The notes: generated by a model not told the origin, from the sequence alone. Positions 26,849 through 36,226 are shown, counted from the stretch's first letter. The stretch: 64,000 nt of DNA from Pandoraea eparura (GCF_902459725.1 NZ_CABPSH010000004.1:62001-126000); one strand, 5' to 3'. Translations and numbers: made by a program.

Positions 26849-27474
26849 CGTACGAACGGCGCGACGAACGGCTCAACGGAGCGGCCAACGAACGGCCAAT
26901 GAGCAGTCAATGAGCAGTCAATGAGCGACCGACGAGGGCTTAACGTTCAGCGAACGAGTCGTGAACGCGTAAGCGCGCGTTGCGCGCACCATCGACGCCG
27001 TGGCGATTTGTCGTACGGTTCGCCAACATGTCTCCTGTGTAATGGGCACGTCGCGCGCCTCACTTCGGCAGCAGTGCCAACATCGGCATGGGCAAGTTCC
27101 CATCCGATGTGCGATGCAGCAATTTGTGCTTGACTCTGCAATTTGGCAGCAGTTACCATCCGCCCTGTCTTCCACTCAAGGGGTTTGTCCGTGAATTCCG
27201 ATGCCAGTAGTAGTCGATCGTTGATCGACTGATTGCCTGAGGATCCACAGCCTTCCCTGTGCCGCGTCCTCATGCAGGATGCGGTATCTAGCGCCAACGC
27301 ATGCTCGTCTCGAGCGTGACTTCTCCGGCGCGATTTCCGCAAAATTTCCACTGTCGTGCCCGTGAGGGGCGCTGTCGTCTTGCGCATGCATTTGGCATCG
27401 CGACGCTGTGCCCGCATGAGCCGGCCGTCCTTGCCGTGCGCGGCAGGGACGATTCGCAGTCATGCGAGGAAGTC
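26849..27474. other. 626-bp region after ribA without a recognised gene
   Basis: Small open frames exist on both strands but none has domain-like sequence or a good ribosome site. The region begins with repetitive GAACGG/CAATGAG units, including the 11-bp tandem repeat at 26897-26926. It probably holds the promoter of the next gene. Confidence 0.4.
26897..26926 (+). repeat. Short tandem repeat, CAATGAGCAGT units
   Basis: Two full copies of CAATGAGCAGT (26897-26907 and 26908-26918) and a partial third (CAATGAGC, 26919-26926), just downstream of ribA. Noncoding; likely a replication-slippage tract. Confidence 0.7.
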
Positions 27475-27831
27475 ATGCGCGCTATTCAAACGTCGCAAAC
27501 GTTTCAGGCTTTCCAGAGCCAACCGACGCTCACCACCCCGGTGTCGCGTCTGACCATTGTCTGCCTGGCCGATGCCCTCGGGGCATTGCGCAAGCAGATG
27601 TTCATCGATCTCACGGCGCTCGGCCTTCGCGCCACGCGCGTCAGCATTACGCGCTGGAGTGATCGCAACGAGGCCTCGGCCACCGTCACGCTCGACTGCC
27701 CGCTCGCCTCGCGGGCGTCGCTCACGTCGCTCGTCATGCGCCTGTCGGGCGAGCGCAGCGTGCGCCGCGTATTCTGGTCCGACGATGCAAGCCGCCATGT
27801 GAGCGTTGCCGTCAGGTCCACGCACGCTTGA
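27475..27831 (+). CDS. Small ACT-like-domain protein upstream of mgtA
   Basis: 118 aa, ATG at 27475 with GAGGA 7 nt upstream. The body (RLTIVCLADALGALRKQMFI, then SVMRLSGERSVRRVFW-like end) has a beta-alpha-beta-beta-alpha-beta pattern like an ACT domain. The best known comparison is the C-terminal domain of MgtC-family proteins, which would fit the mgtA neighbour. This is structural guesswork from pattern; no sequence motif proves it. It ends 287 nt before mgtA. A role in sensing or modulating magnesium transport is inference. Confidence 0.55.
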   Translation: MRAIQTSQTFQAFQSQPTLTTPVSRLTIVCLADALGALRKQMFIDLTALGLRATRVSITRWSDRNEASATVTLDCPLASRASLTSLVMRLSGERSVRRVFWSDDASRHVSVAVRSTHA

Positions 27832-27899
27832 CGCCGTTGACCTGATCGCGCGGACGTCGCTTGCCGTTGTGCCGAACCCGAAAACTTAAGGAGTCCGAC

Positions 27900-28061
27900 A
27901 TGGAAGATGGAAGTAGCCGAATGAGGCCCGCCGGAGCCCGATGCGCAACGCGCGGGTTTCCGGCGGGCGATCCCCAAGAATTTTCACTATCACCGACCGC
28001 GCGCCGCGCGGCGCGGCTGGGTGCGTTCGCGCGTTGTTTCCGGAGACATGACTTCCGGTAG
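27900..28061 (+). CDS. Possible leader ORF of mgtA, 53 codons
   Basis: ATG at 27900 follows a strong AAGGAG (27889-27894). The peptide starts MEDGSSRMRPAGARCATRGF and is rich in arginine, with scattered prolines. It ends 57 nt before mgtA. Its codons contain a stable hairpin (27926-27968). Magnesium transporter genes in enterobacteria are controlled by short proline-rich leader peptides; this leader is different in sequence and the comparison is by position only. Confidence 0.4.
   Translation: MEDGSSRMRPAGARCATRGFPAGDPQEFSLSPTARRAARLGAFARCFRRHDFR
27926..27968 (+). promoter_or_regulatory. Hairpin in the mgtA leader
   Basis: GCCCGCCGGA (27926-27935) pairs perfectly over 10 bp with TCCGGCGGGC (27959-27968). 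The 23-nt loop itself can form CCCG/CGGG. A second GC-rich palindromic stretch follows near 28000-28020. Such stacked structures over a leader ORF suggest attenuation or translational control of mgtA. Confidence 0.45.
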
Positions 28062-28118
28062 CGCCTGACGAGACCGGCCGGCCGCCATGTCAGCGTAAGC
28101 CGCGCCAGGAACATCGTC

Positions 28119-30872
28119 ATGAACAAGCCTCTTCACTCGCGCCGCAAACAACGCGGCTTCGTCGAACGCTCGACAACCCCCGGCCTGCCGCCCGCGGGCC
28201 CCGACGTCGTCGCCCGGCTCGCCAATGAGCCGCTGCGGGACGTGCTGCACACCCTCGACACCGACCTGAACGGTCTGACGCTCGCCGACGTCGGCCAGCG
28301 CCAGACCCGCTACGGACCCAACGAAATCGCGCACGACAAGCCGCCTCACTGGGCGGTGCAACTGTTCGGCGCCTTCAAGAACCCGTTTGTGATGGTGCTG
28401 CTGGCGCTCGCCACTGTCAGCTATTTCACCGACGTCCACTTCGCGGATCCCGGCGATGAGGACTACATGGGCATCTCCATCCTGCTCACGATGGTGACCA
28501 TCAGCGGGCTGCTGCGCTTTTTCTCCGAGTTCCGGTCGCTGCGCGCGGCCGAGAAGCTCAAGGCGATGGTGCGCACGACCGCCAGCGTTCGCCGCCGTGT
28601 GACGGCGACGGGCGAGCCGGAGCGTCACGAAGTCGCCATGCGCGAGCTGGTCGTGGGCGACATCGTGACGCTCCAGGCGGGTGACATGATCCCGGCCGAC
28701 CTGCGGTTGATCGAATCGCGCGACCTGTTCATCAGTCAGGCGGTCCTCACGGGCGAAGCGCTGCCCGTCGAGAAGTACGACACACTGGGGGCCGTCGCGC
28801 AAAAGTCCGCCGAGACGACGGCCAGACCGGGTAACGCGAACCTGCTCGATCTGTCCAATATCTGCTTCATGGGCACGAACGTGGTCAGCGGCACGGCCAC
28901 CGGCGTTGTCGTCGCCACGGCGGGCGACACGTATTTCGGCGCCCTGGCGACGAACGTGGTGAGTCACAAGCGGGTCGAGACCAGCTTCGACCGCGGCGTG
29001 AACAGCGTGAGCTGGCTGCTCATCCGCTTCATGCTGGTGATGGTGCCGGTCGTCTTCATGATCAACGGTCTGACCAAGGGCGACTGGGTCAGCGCGCTGA
29101 CGTTCGCACTGGCGGTGGCTGTCGGCCTGACGCCGGAAATGCTGCCGATGATCGTGAGCGCCAACCTGGCGCGCGGCGCCATGGCGATGTCGCGCCGCAA
29201 GGTGGTCGTCAAGCGCCTGAACTCGGTGCAGAACTTCGGCGCCATGGACGTGCTGTGTACCGACAAGACTGGCACGCTCACGCAGGACCGCATCATTCTC
29301 GAGCAACATCTCGACGTGGCCGGCGACGAGCGCGAGGACGTATTGCGTCTGGGCTGGCTCAACAGCTATCACCAGAGTGGCCAGCGCAACCTGATCGACG
29401 TGGCGATCATCCGCCGTGCCAACGAGATCGGCGAGGCGGTGCAACCGCGTGACTTCACCAAGATTGACGAATTGCCGTTCGACTTCGTGCGCCGGCGTCT
29501 GTCGGTCGTGGTGGCCGACGCGCGCGGCGAGCACCTGATGATTACCAAGGGCGCCGTCGAGGAGATGTTGTCCGTCTCCTCGCACGTGCAAACCTCGCAA
29601 GGCGTGCGCGCGCTCGACGATACGGCTCGCGCCATCCTGCTGGCGCGCGCCGAGGCGTACAACGCCGACGGGTTCCGCGTGCTCGTCGTGGCGACGCGCG
29701 ATATCCCGGCGGGCGAGACGAAGACGCAGTACAAGACGTCCGACGAAGCGGGGCTGACGGTCTGCGGCTTCCTGACCTTCCTCGATCCGCCCAAGGACTC
29801 GGCCGCCCCGGCCATTGCCGCCCTGCGCGAGCATGGCGTGACGGTGAAGGTGCTGACCGGCGACAACCCGATTGTCACGATCAACGTGTGCCGTCAGGTG
29901 GGGCTTGAGCCGGGCACGCCGCTGCTCGGCACGGACATCGAGCCGATGGACGACGCCACGCTGCGCGAGGCGGTCGGCCGCACGACTGTGTTCGCCAAGC
30001 TCGCGCCGCTGCACAAGGCGCGCGTGGTCAAGGCCTTGCAGGCCAACGGTCACACGGTGGGCTTCCTGGGCGACGGCATTAACGACGCCCCCGCGCTGCG
30101 CGATGCCGACGTCGGCATCTCGGTGGATACCGGGGCCGACATCGCCAAGGAGACCGCCGACATCATCCTGCTCGAAAAGAGCCTGATGGTGCTGGAGGAG
30201 GGCGTCATCAAGGGCCGCGAGACCTTCGGCAACATCCTCAAGTACCTGAACATGACGGCCAGCTCGAACTTCGGCAACGTGTTCTCGGTGCTGGTGGCGA
30301 GCGCATTCCTGCCGTGGCAGCCGATGCTCGCGATGCAATTGCTCGTGCAGAACCTCGTGTACGACATTTCGCAGATGTTCCTGCCATGGGATCGCATGGA
30401 TCCGGAATTCCTCAAGAAGCCGCGCAAGTGGGACGCGGGCAACATCCGGCGCTTCATGCTGTGGCTTGGGCCGACCTCGTCGGTGTTCGATATCACGACC
30501 TATGCGCTGATGTGGACGGTCTTCGGTGCGGGTGCGCTGTATCACGCGCATGGCGGCGATGCGGGGCAGGTCATCATGAATTCGGGCTGGTTCGTCGAAG
30601 GGCTGGTGTCGCAGACGCTGGTTGTGCACCTGCTGCGCACGCAAAAGATCCCGTTCCTGCAAAGCACGCCGGCGCTGCCGATCATGCTGTCGACGACGGT
30701 GGCGATCGCGCTGGCCTGCTGGCTGCCGTACTCGCCGTTTGCCGAAGCGCTGGGCTTCGTCGCGCTGCCGGGATCGTACTTCTACTGGCTCGCCGCGACC
30801 ATGCTCGGTTACATCGCCCTCGCACAAGTCGTGAAGACGATCTACATCCGTCGCTTTGGCCGCTGGTTCTGA
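28119..30872 (+). CDS. mgtA: P-type Mg2+-transporting ATPase
   Basis: 917 aa, the usual MgtA/MgtB length. P-type landmarks: TGEALPVEK (actuator domain), CTDKTGTLTQD with phosphorylated Asp382, KVLTGDNPIVT and GDGINDAPALRDADVGISVD (hinge). About ten membrane helices, with the ion-site helix AVGLTPEMLPMIVSANLARG typical of the MgtA branch (P3B). Imports Mg2+ across the inner membrane. It has a long, structured 5' region with a possible leader ORF, and an ACT-like small gene upstream; both fit magnesium-responsive control. A hairpin without T-run follows it. Confidence 0.95.
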   Translation: MNKPLHSRRKQRGFVERSTTPGLPPAGPDVVARLANEPLRDVLHTLDTDLNGLTLADVGQRQTRYGPNEIAHDKPPHWAVQLFGAFKNPFVMVLLALATVSYFTDVHFADPGDEDYMGISILLTMVTISGLLRFFSEFRSLRAAEKLKAMVRTTASVRRRVTATGEPERHEVAMRELVVGDIVTLQAGDMIPADLRLIESRDLFISQAVLTGEALPVEKYDTLGAVAQKSAETTARPGNANLLDLSNICFMGTNVVSGTATGVVVATAGDTYFGALATNVVSHKRVETSFDRGVNSVSWLLIRFMLVMVPVVFMINGLTKGDWVSALTFALAVAVGLTPEMLPMIVSANLARGAMAMSRRKVVVKRLNSVQNFGAMDVLCTDKTGTLTQDRIILEQHLDVAGDEREDVLRLGWLNSYHQSGQRNLIDVAIIRRANEIGEAVQPRDFTKIDELPFDFVRRRLSVVVADARGEHLMITKGAVEEMLSVSSHVQTSQGVRALDDTARAILLARAEAYNADGFRVLVVATRDIPAGETKTQYKTSDEAGLTVCGFLTFLDPPKDSAAPAIAALREHGVTVKVLTGDNPIVTINVCRQVGLEPGTPLLGTDIEPMDDATLREAVGRTTVFAKLAPLHKARVVKALQANGHTVGFLGDGINDAPALRDADVGISVDTGADIAKETADIILLEKSLMVLEEGVIKGRETFGNILKYLNMTASSNFGNVFSVLVASAFLPWQPMLAMQLLVQNLVYDISQMFLPWDRMDPEFLKKPRKWDAGNIRRFMLWLGPTSSVFDITTYALMWTVFGAGALYHAHGGDAGQVIMNSGWFVEGLVSQTLVVHLLRTQKIPFLQSTPALPIMLSTTVAIALACWLPYSPFAEALGFVALPGSYFYWLAATMLGYIALAQVVKTIYIRRFGRWF

Positions 30873-30924
30873 TCGGGTGTCGACCGCGTCGACCGAATCT
30901 TTACCGCCATCGATGTGAGGCAAC

Positions 30925-30948
30925 GCTCCCGCCCGGCTGGGCGGGAGC
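30925..30948 (+). terminator. Possible terminator hairpin after mgtA
   Basis: GCTCCCGCCC (30925-30934) and GGGCGGGAGC (30939-30948) form a perfect 10-bp stem with a GGCT loop, 52 nt after the mgtA stop. No T-run follows, so termination may be partial. Confidence 0.5.
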
Positions 30949-31025
30949 CGTCACTCACATTCACACACACGCCTGTCCCGCCGCCGTGCGCGCCGGGACA
31001 GCACACGTAAGCAAGAGAACGACTC

Positions 31026-31760
31026 ATGAAGAAACCACTGATGTCCCTGGCGCTGCTCTGTCCGCTGAGCGCCTTCGCGGCTCACCCGCTGGTCTCCGAC
31101 GATACCGGTACGCAGGGCGACGGCAACTGGCAGTTCGAAACGAATGGCGAAGTCACGTCGAAGCAGTCGGAAATCGGCCGCCAAACGCTCTGGAACAGTA
31201 CCCTCACCCGCGGGGTGGGAGAGGCGCTCGATCTGTATGTCGACGTGCCCTACACGCATCTCCAGAATCGCTCCGACGAGGCGGGCAACGGTGTCGGTGA
31301 TGTGGAGACGGGCGCCAAGTGGCGGATGTACGACGACGGGGCGTTCAGCGTCGGCCTCAAGCCGTACCTGAGTTTTCCGACGGGCAACGACCGGCGCGGG
31401 CTTGGCAGCGGACGGGTGAACGCCGGCGCGACCTTGCTGACGCAATACGAGATCGAAAAATGGACGTTCCTGTTCAACGCCGGGGCCGCCTACCAGCCGA
31501 ACCGTCAAGGCGATCGCCAGTCGCTGTGGAAGGTCTCGGGGGCCGTGCTTTACCGCGTGCTGCCGACCACGCAGCTCATTGTGGATGTGGGCGCCTCGCA
31601 GAACCCCGACTTTACGCAGCGGACCCACCCGGCGTTCATGATTCTCGGGGCGATCTATAGCCCGAAGTCGTGGCTGGATCTGGACGTCGGCTATCGGCGC
31701 GGCCTCAATCCGCAGACCTATGACTATTCCTGGATGGGCGGAATGACCGTGCGCTGGTAA
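31026..31760 (+). CDS. Outer-membrane protein of the phenol MetA-like family
   Basis: 244 aa with a signal peptide (MKKPLMSLALLCPLSAFAAH, cleavage near residue 19). The mature part has alternating amphipathic strands and ends in an aromatic-terminated strand (WMGGMTVRW), as in outer-membrane beta-barrels. Segments such as GTQGDGNWQFETNGE and GVGDVETGAKWRMYD resemble the 'transporter, MetA-pathway of phenol degradation' group. Its substrate is unknown. The start has AAGAGAA upstream. It is 153 bp after mgtA and could be an independent unit. Confidence 0.75.
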   Translation: MKKPLMSLALLCPLSAFAAHPLVSDDTGTQGDGNWQFETNGEVTSKQSEIGRQTLWNSTLTRGVGEALDLYVDVPYTHLQNRSDEAGNGVGDVETGAKWRMYDDGAFSVGLKPYLSFPTGNDRRGLGSGRVNAGATLLTQYEIEKWTFLFNAGAAYQPNRQGDRQSLWKVSGAVLYRVLPTTQLIVDVGASQNPDFTQRTHPAFMILGAIYSPKSWLDLDVGYRRGLNPQTYDYSWMGGMTVRW

Positions 31761-31850
31761 GCCGGTCTATCGACGAGACAAGGCATTGCGGGGCGCGGCG
31801 GCGCATAGCGATACTCCGCCCTGGGGAACGGGGCGGCGAGTGGATCGATA

Positions 31851-31878
31851 ACTTTGCAGTATAATTTTTTTTCAAAGT
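31851..31878. promoter_or_regulatory. Promoter and possible operator of the marR-type gene
   Basis: A consensus -10 hexamer TATAAT lies at 31860-31865, 54 nt before the ATG. It is enclosed by the inverted repeat ACTTTG (31851-31856) and CAAAGT (31873-31878). A repressor bound here would block RNA polymerase, consistent with autoregulation by the MarR-family product. Confidence 0.5.
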
Positions 31879-31918
31879 CATTGTCCGGGCGCGCTGCGTC
31901 GCTTATCTCCTTTTTCTC

Positions 31919-32461
31919 ATGCCCAAATCGTCGCCGTCCAAGGCGCTCACCGTTACCAACCCGGCCTGTCTCATCGACGGTTCCGACGCCGAATTCCGGC
32001 ACCTGATCAATGGCCTGTTGCCGTTCGCTGCACGCCTGCTGTCGGTGCGCGACGGCTTTGGCAGCCTGATCGGCTTGACCGGCATTCAATACTCGCTGCT
32101 GCAGTCGGTCGTGCACCTGTCGTCGCTCGCGGATGTCACCGTCAATCAACTGGCCGAGCACCTGCACCTGTCCGGTGCCTTCGTGACCATCGAGACGAAC
32201 AAGCTCAAGGCGCTCAAGTTGATCGACAAGCGTCAGAATCCGGACGATCGGCGCAAGATGAGCCTGACGGTGACGCCCGCTGGTGCCAAACTGCTCCACG
32301 AACTGACACCCTCGCAGCAGCGCATCAACGACGTGCTGTTCGACGGCGTGACGCGCACCGAATTCAAGGTGCTGTGCGCCGTGGTCGATCGGCTCGTCGC
32401 CAACGGCGACCGCGCCACGCTCGATCTGGGCCACCAGTTGGCGACGCGCGACAAGCGCTAG
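31919..32461 (+). CDS. MarR-family transcriptional regulator
   Basis: 180 aa. The winged helix-turn-helix is visible: SLADVTVNQLAEHLHLSGAF, then VTIETNKLKALKLIDKRQNP, and the wing DDRRKMSLTVTPAGAKLL (residues about 65-125). Helices at both ends form the dimer interface. Ligand unknown. The nearest possible targets are itself and the outer-membrane protein gene 158 bp upstream. It is convergent with the cysteine desulfurase gene, with 22 bp between stops. Confidence 0.92.
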   Translation: MPKSSPSKALTVTNPACLIDGSDAEFRHLINGLLPFAARLLSVRDGFGSLIGLTGIQYSLLQSVVHLSSLADVTVNQLAEHLHLSGAFVTIETNKLKALKLIDKRQNPDDRRKMSLTVTPAGAKLLHELTPSQQRINDVLFDGVTRTEFKVLCAVVDRLVANGDRATLDLGHQLATRDKR

Positions 32462-32483
32462 GCGCGGCGCCCCCCGCTCGCGA

Positions 32484-33716
32484 TCAGTGCGCGGCCCACT
32501 GGATCGTGTTCAGATCGACGCCGTCCTGATACATATCCCATAGCGGACTCATCTCGCGCAACTTGCCGACGGTACCGCGCACCTGCTCGATCACGCTGTC
32601 CACTTCGGCCTCGGTCGAGAAGCGTCCCAGCGTGAAGCGGATCGAGCTGTGCGCGAGTTCGTCGCTGCGCCCGAGCGCGCGCAGCACGAAAGACGGTTCG
32701 AGCGAGGCCGACGTGCACGCCGAGCCCGACGACACCGCTACACCCTTGATCCCCATGATGAGCGATTCGCCTTCCACGAAGTTGAAGCTCACGTTCAGGT
32801 TGTGCGGCACGCGATGCGTCATGTCGCCATTGATGTACACCTCGTCCATCGCCTGCAAGCCCGCCAGCAGGCGGTCGCGCAGCACGCGAACGCGCGCGGC
32901 CTCCGCCGCCAGTTCTCGCTTCGCGAGCCGGAACGCCTCGCCCATCCCCACGATCTGATGCGTCGGCAACGTGCCTGAGCGCATGCCGCGCTCATGCCCG
33001 CCGCCGTGGATCTGCGCCTCGATACGAATGCGCGGCTTGCGGCGCACGTACAGCGCACCAATGCCTTTCGGACCGTAAAGCTTGTGCGCGGTGACCGTCA
33101 TCAGATCGACCTTCAGCGTTTGCAGGTCGATCGGGATCTTGCCGGCGGCCTGCACGGCGTCGCAGTGGAACACGATGCCACGCTCGCGGCATAGCTCACC
33201 GATCTCCGCGATGGGCTGAATCACACCAATTTCGTTGTTGACCATCATTACCGACACCAGGATGGTGTCGGGGCGCAGGGCGGCGCGCACCGTCTCGACG
33301 GTAATCAACCCGTTCTCCTGCACGTCGAGATAGGTGACCTCGAAGCCTTGCCGCTCCAGCTCGCGCAGCGTATCGAGCACTGCCTTGTGCTCAGTCTTCA
33401 CGCTGATGAGGTGTTTGCCCTTGCCGCTGTAAAAGCTTGCGGCGCCCTTGATCGCGAGGTTGTTGCCTTCGGTCGCACCCGACGTCCAGACGATCTCGCG
33501 CGGATCGGCCCCCAGGAGCGCGGCGACATGCTCGCGCGCGGTTTCCACGGCTTCCTCGGCTGTCCAGCCGTAGCTGTGGCTGCGCGAAGCTGGATTGCCG
33601 AAGTTGACGTTCAGGTACGGCACCATGGCCTCGACCACGCGCGGATCGACCGGGGTCGTTGCGCTGTAGTCCATGTAGATAGGGGCTTCGAAAAGCGACG
33701 GCGTGGGTGACGGCAT
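32484..33716 (-). CDS. IscS-like cysteine desulfurase
   Basis: 410 aa. The PLP enzyme takes sulfur from cysteine for Fe-S clusters or thio-modification. Motifs: [18 protein letters not shown] at the start, [30 protein letters not shown] (PLP lysine) and [18 protein letters not shown] (sulfur-carrying Cys loop, near residue 335). It ends LNTIQWAAH, like IscS. No iscR, iscU, hscAB or fdx genes lie beside it, so it is an isolated copy. In E. coli IscS also serves selenium delivery to SelD; a link with the sel module here is speculation. Confidence 0.93.
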   Translation of the reverse strand: MPSPTPSLFEAPIYMDYSATTPVDPRVVEAMVPYLNVNFGNPASRSHSYGWTAEEAVETAREHVAALLGADPREIVWTSGATEGNNLAIKGAASFYSGKGKHLISVKTEHKAVLDTLRELERQGFEVTYLDVQENGLITVETVRAALRPDTILVSVMMVNNEIGVIQPIAEIGELCRERGIVFHCDAVQAAGKIPIDLQTLKVDLMTVTAHKLYGPKGIGALYVRRKPRIRIEAQIHGGGHERGMRSGTLPTHQIVGMGEAFRLAKRELAAEAARVRVLRDRLLAGLQAMDEVYINGDMTHRVPHNLNVSFNFVEGESLIMGIKGVAVSSGSACTSASLEPSFVLRALGRSDELAHSSIRFTLGRFSTEAEVDSVIEQVRGTVGKLREMSPLWDMYQDGVDLNTIQWAAH

Positions 33717-34131
33717 AGGGGACTCCGAATCGTCCGGTGGACATCATGAATTGCGGCCGAGTGTAGCACCGCATGTCTCGCGTTTTGTCCTCTCCCACAT
33801 TGAAAAAAGGGTTTCATGCGGGCGGTTTTGGCGGTCATTTGCCTCGGGTAAACACGCAACGTTGTGCGTAACGCGGTAGTGCGCCGTGCGCAGAGATTCC
33901 CTTGAAACCTCAATGCCAGCAAGGCTTCTGCCCAGCTTTGGGGCGTCGACGCACCATCGAAATGTCCATGCACCGAGATCACCCTCAGGGTTTACCTTGC
34001 TTGATTAGCTAATTTTATTAACGTTCAATAATGACTAACAAACAAAGCTAAATATAAAAGGTTGTCGGATGGGTGAAGCGAAGGAATCGAGATCGTTTCA
34101 CCCGTCGGGCCGGCTTTCAAAGGAGGTAGCC
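33717..34131. other. 415-bp divergent regulatory region, includes a candidate operator at 34015-34031
   Basis: No gene recognised. The right part (about 33995-34060) is strikingly A/T-rich for this genome. It contains the imperfect palindrome TTATTAACGTTCAATAA (34015-34031), with 6 of 8 arm positions pairing. It probably carries the promoter of the monooxygenase operon, which starts at 34132 behind AAAGGAGGT. No regulator gene is adjacent to this operon. Confidence 0.4.
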
Positions 34132-34650
34132 ATGAACCAGGTATCGACCGCAGTGCCGACTCAGGAGGACGAGGCGCGACAGTTCCGTCGCACGCTCGCC
34201 ATGTTCGCCACCGGCGTGGCTGTCATTACAGCGCCGCGTGCCGAAGGGCCGCCCATCGGCATCACCGTGGCGTCGTTCAATTCGGTCTCGCTGGCGCCGC
34301 CGCTGATTCTGTTCAGCGTCGACCGGCGCTGTCTGAGCCTCGAAGACCTGTGCGCCGCGGGGCGCTACACCGTTAATGTGCTCGACGAGAGTCAGCGCGA
34401 GACGTCGAACCGCTTCGCCGCCGCCCGTGGCAATAAATGGGACGGGGTGAGTTTCGACGAGGCGGGCATTGGCCGTCTGCCGGGTGCGTTGGCCGCCTTC
34501 GAATGCGAACCGCACGCCCAGCACGACGGCGGCGATCACGTGATTTTTGTCGGACGCGTCGTGCGCCATACGGCGCGGCACGACGGCCGTCCGCTCATTT
34601 TCTTCGGCGGGCAGTACCGCTCGCTCGACACCACGCCGGTCGCGGCGTGA
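34132..34650 (+). CDS. Flavin reductase, HpaC-type partner of a two-component monooxygenase
   Basis: 172 aa, ATG at 34132 with the near-perfect ribosome site AAAGGAGGT. Flavin_reduct domain: FRRTLAMFATGVAVITAPRA, GITVASFNSVSLAPPLILFS, FAAARGNKWDGV and GGDHVIFVGRVV. It supplies reduced flavin to an oxygenase using NAD(P)H. The oxygenase gene begins 26 nt downstream, so the two very probably form one enzyme system. First gene of a nine-gene operon running to 42157. Confidence 0.92.
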   Translation: MNQVSTAVPTQEDEARQFRRTLAMFATGVAVITAPRAEGPPIGITVASFNSVSLAPPLILFSVDRRCLSLEDLCAAGRYTVNVLDESQRETSNRFAAARGNKWDGVSFDEAGIGRLPGALAAFECEPHAQHDGGDHVIFVGRVVRHTARHDGRPLIFFGGQYRSLDTTPVAA

Positions 34651-34676
34651 GTTCCCCAAGGTTTCAGGAGAGAGTC

Positions 34677-36158
34677 ATGGTAAAGAACGGTAGTCAACAT
34701 ATCGGCCAATTGCGCGACGGTCGCGAGGTGTACATCGACGGCAAGCCCGTCGGTGACGTGACCACCCATCCGGCGTTTCGCAACTCCATTCGCAGCTACG
34801 CGAGTCTGTACGATTTCCAGGCGCGTCCCGAGAACCTCGAGGCGATGACGTTCGCGTCGCCGGACACGGGCGATCGCGTTTCGCGCATCTGGCAATTGCC
34901 CACGAGCTACGGCGAGCTGGTGCAGCGCCGCGAGATGCTCGAAGCGTGGAGCGAGTTGCATTACGGCTTCATGGGCCGCTCGCCGGATCACGTGGCGTCA
35001 TGCCTGTCGGGCATGGTCATGGGCATCGACGTCTTCGAGCAATACGACACGCAGCGCGCCGGCGCGTTGCGCGACTACTACAAGTACGCCCGCGACAACG
35101 ACCTGTTCCTGACCTACGTGATCGTCAATCCGCAGGCCAACCAGTCGAAAGCCGCCCACGAGCAGGAGGACAAGTACCTCGCCGTCGGCATCGTCGATCA
35201 GGACCACGAGGGCATTACGGTGCGCGGCGCGAAGATGCTCGCCACCAGCGGCATCATGGCCAACGAGGTCTTTTGCAGTTGCATCCAGCCGCTCAAGGCG
35301 GGCGACGAGATGTACGCGCTGTCGTTTGCCATTCCGATGAATTCCAAGGGGCTGCGCGTGCTGTCGCGCAAGTCGTACGAGGCCAACGCCACGTCGGTGT
35401 TCGACAACCCGCTCGCGTCGCGCTTCGACGAGAACGACGCCGTGCTGTATTTCGACGACGTCAAAGTGCCGTGGGAGCGCATCTTCGTCGCCGGCGATAC
35501 GGCCGTGTGCGCGAAGCAGTTCCACGCCACGCCCGCCCACAGCTACCAGAACTACCAGTGCCAGGTGCGGCTGATGGTCAAGCTGCGCTTCCTCGTGGGC
35601 ATCGCCTTGCGCATTACCGAAGTGAACGGCACCAACGCCTTTCCGCAAGTGCGCGAGACGCTGGGACAACTGGCGGCCGAGGCGGCGATGGTCGAGGCGT
35701 GGGTGCACGGCATGGAGGCGAAGGGCCATATGGAGAAGGGCTACTACGTGCCGGACCGCAGCCTGCTCTATGGCTCCCAGGTGCTCACGCAGCAGCTCTA
35801 CACGAAGGTGCTCAGCACGCTTCGCGAACTGGCGGGCGGCGGCATGATCATGTTGCCGTCGAGCATTCACGACTTCGAAAACCCGATGCTCGCCAGCATC
35901 ATCGAGAAGACGCAGAAGTCGCCGGTGGCCGACGCCGAGGAGCGGGTCAAGTTCTTCAAACTCGCCTGGGACGCCGTCGGCTCAGAATTTGCGTCGCGGC
36001 ACAACCAGTACGAGATGTTCTACGCCGGCGCCACCTTCGTGACCAAGGGCCACGCCTATCGCACGTACGACTGGCAGAAGGCTACGCGTCTGGTCGACAA
36101 ACTGCTCGGCACCTACGCGCTCTCGGACGAGATCGTCCGGCAGCCGGTTGCGGCCTGA
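34677..36158 (+). CDS. 4-hydroxyphenylacetate 3-hydroxylase (HpaB) family FADH2-dependent monooxygenase
   Basis: 493 aa from ATG at 34677 (AGGAGAGAG upstream). Family features: an acyl-CoA-dehydrogenase-like fold with HPAFRNSIRSYASLYD at the start, YYKYARDNDLFLTYVIVNPQ, and the C-terminal HpaB domain with AGGGMIMLPSSIHDFENP. It hydroxylates an aromatic (or similar) substrate using FADH2 from the reductase encoded just upstream. HpaB relatives act on several substrates, so 4-hydroxyphenylacetate should not be assumed: no hpaDEFGHI genes are nearby. Operon context with a cupin, a DUF2848 protein and a Liv-type importer suggests an imported aromatic or heteroaromatic acid. Confidence 0.88.
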   Translation: MVKNGSQHIGQLRDGREVYIDGKPVGDVTTHPAFRNSIRSYASLYDFQARPENLEAMTFASPDTGDRVSRIWQLPTSYGELVQRREMLEAWSELHYGFMGRSPDHVASCLSGMVMGIDVFEQYDTQRAGALRDYYKYARDNDLFLTYVIVNPQANQSKAAHEQEDKYLAVGIVDQDHEGITVRGAKMLATSGIMANEVFCSCIQPLKAGDEMYALSFAIPMNSKGLRVLSRKSYEANATSVFDNPLASRFDENDAVLYFDDVKVPWERIFVAGDTAVCAKQFHATPAHSYQNYQCQVRLMVKLRFLVGIALRITEVNGTNAFPQVRETLGQLAAEAAMVEAWVHGMEAKGHMEKGYYVPDRSLLYGSQVLTQQLYTKVLSTLRELAGGGMIMLPSSIHDFENPMLASIIEKTQKSPVADAEERVKFFKLAWDAVGSEFASRHNQYEMFYAGATFVTKGHAYRTYDWQKATRLVDKLLGTYALSDEIVRQPVAA

Positions 36159-36226
36159 CCGGCATTCCCCATCCCCACGACAACGGCATTCCCTGCCGCA
36201 GCCAGAGACACAGACAAGGAGTTCCC

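Noticed and set aside
27990-30923. 977-codon open frame on the minus strand
   Set aside because: It lies antisense to mgtA, has His/Arg/Gln-rich composition typical of antisense frames in high-GC genes and no domain-like sequence.
34677-36158. Naming the monooxygenase/reductase pair hpaB/hpaC
   Set aside because: No homoprotocatechuate pathway genes are nearby and the HpaB family covers several substrates, so the specific symbols would claim too much.
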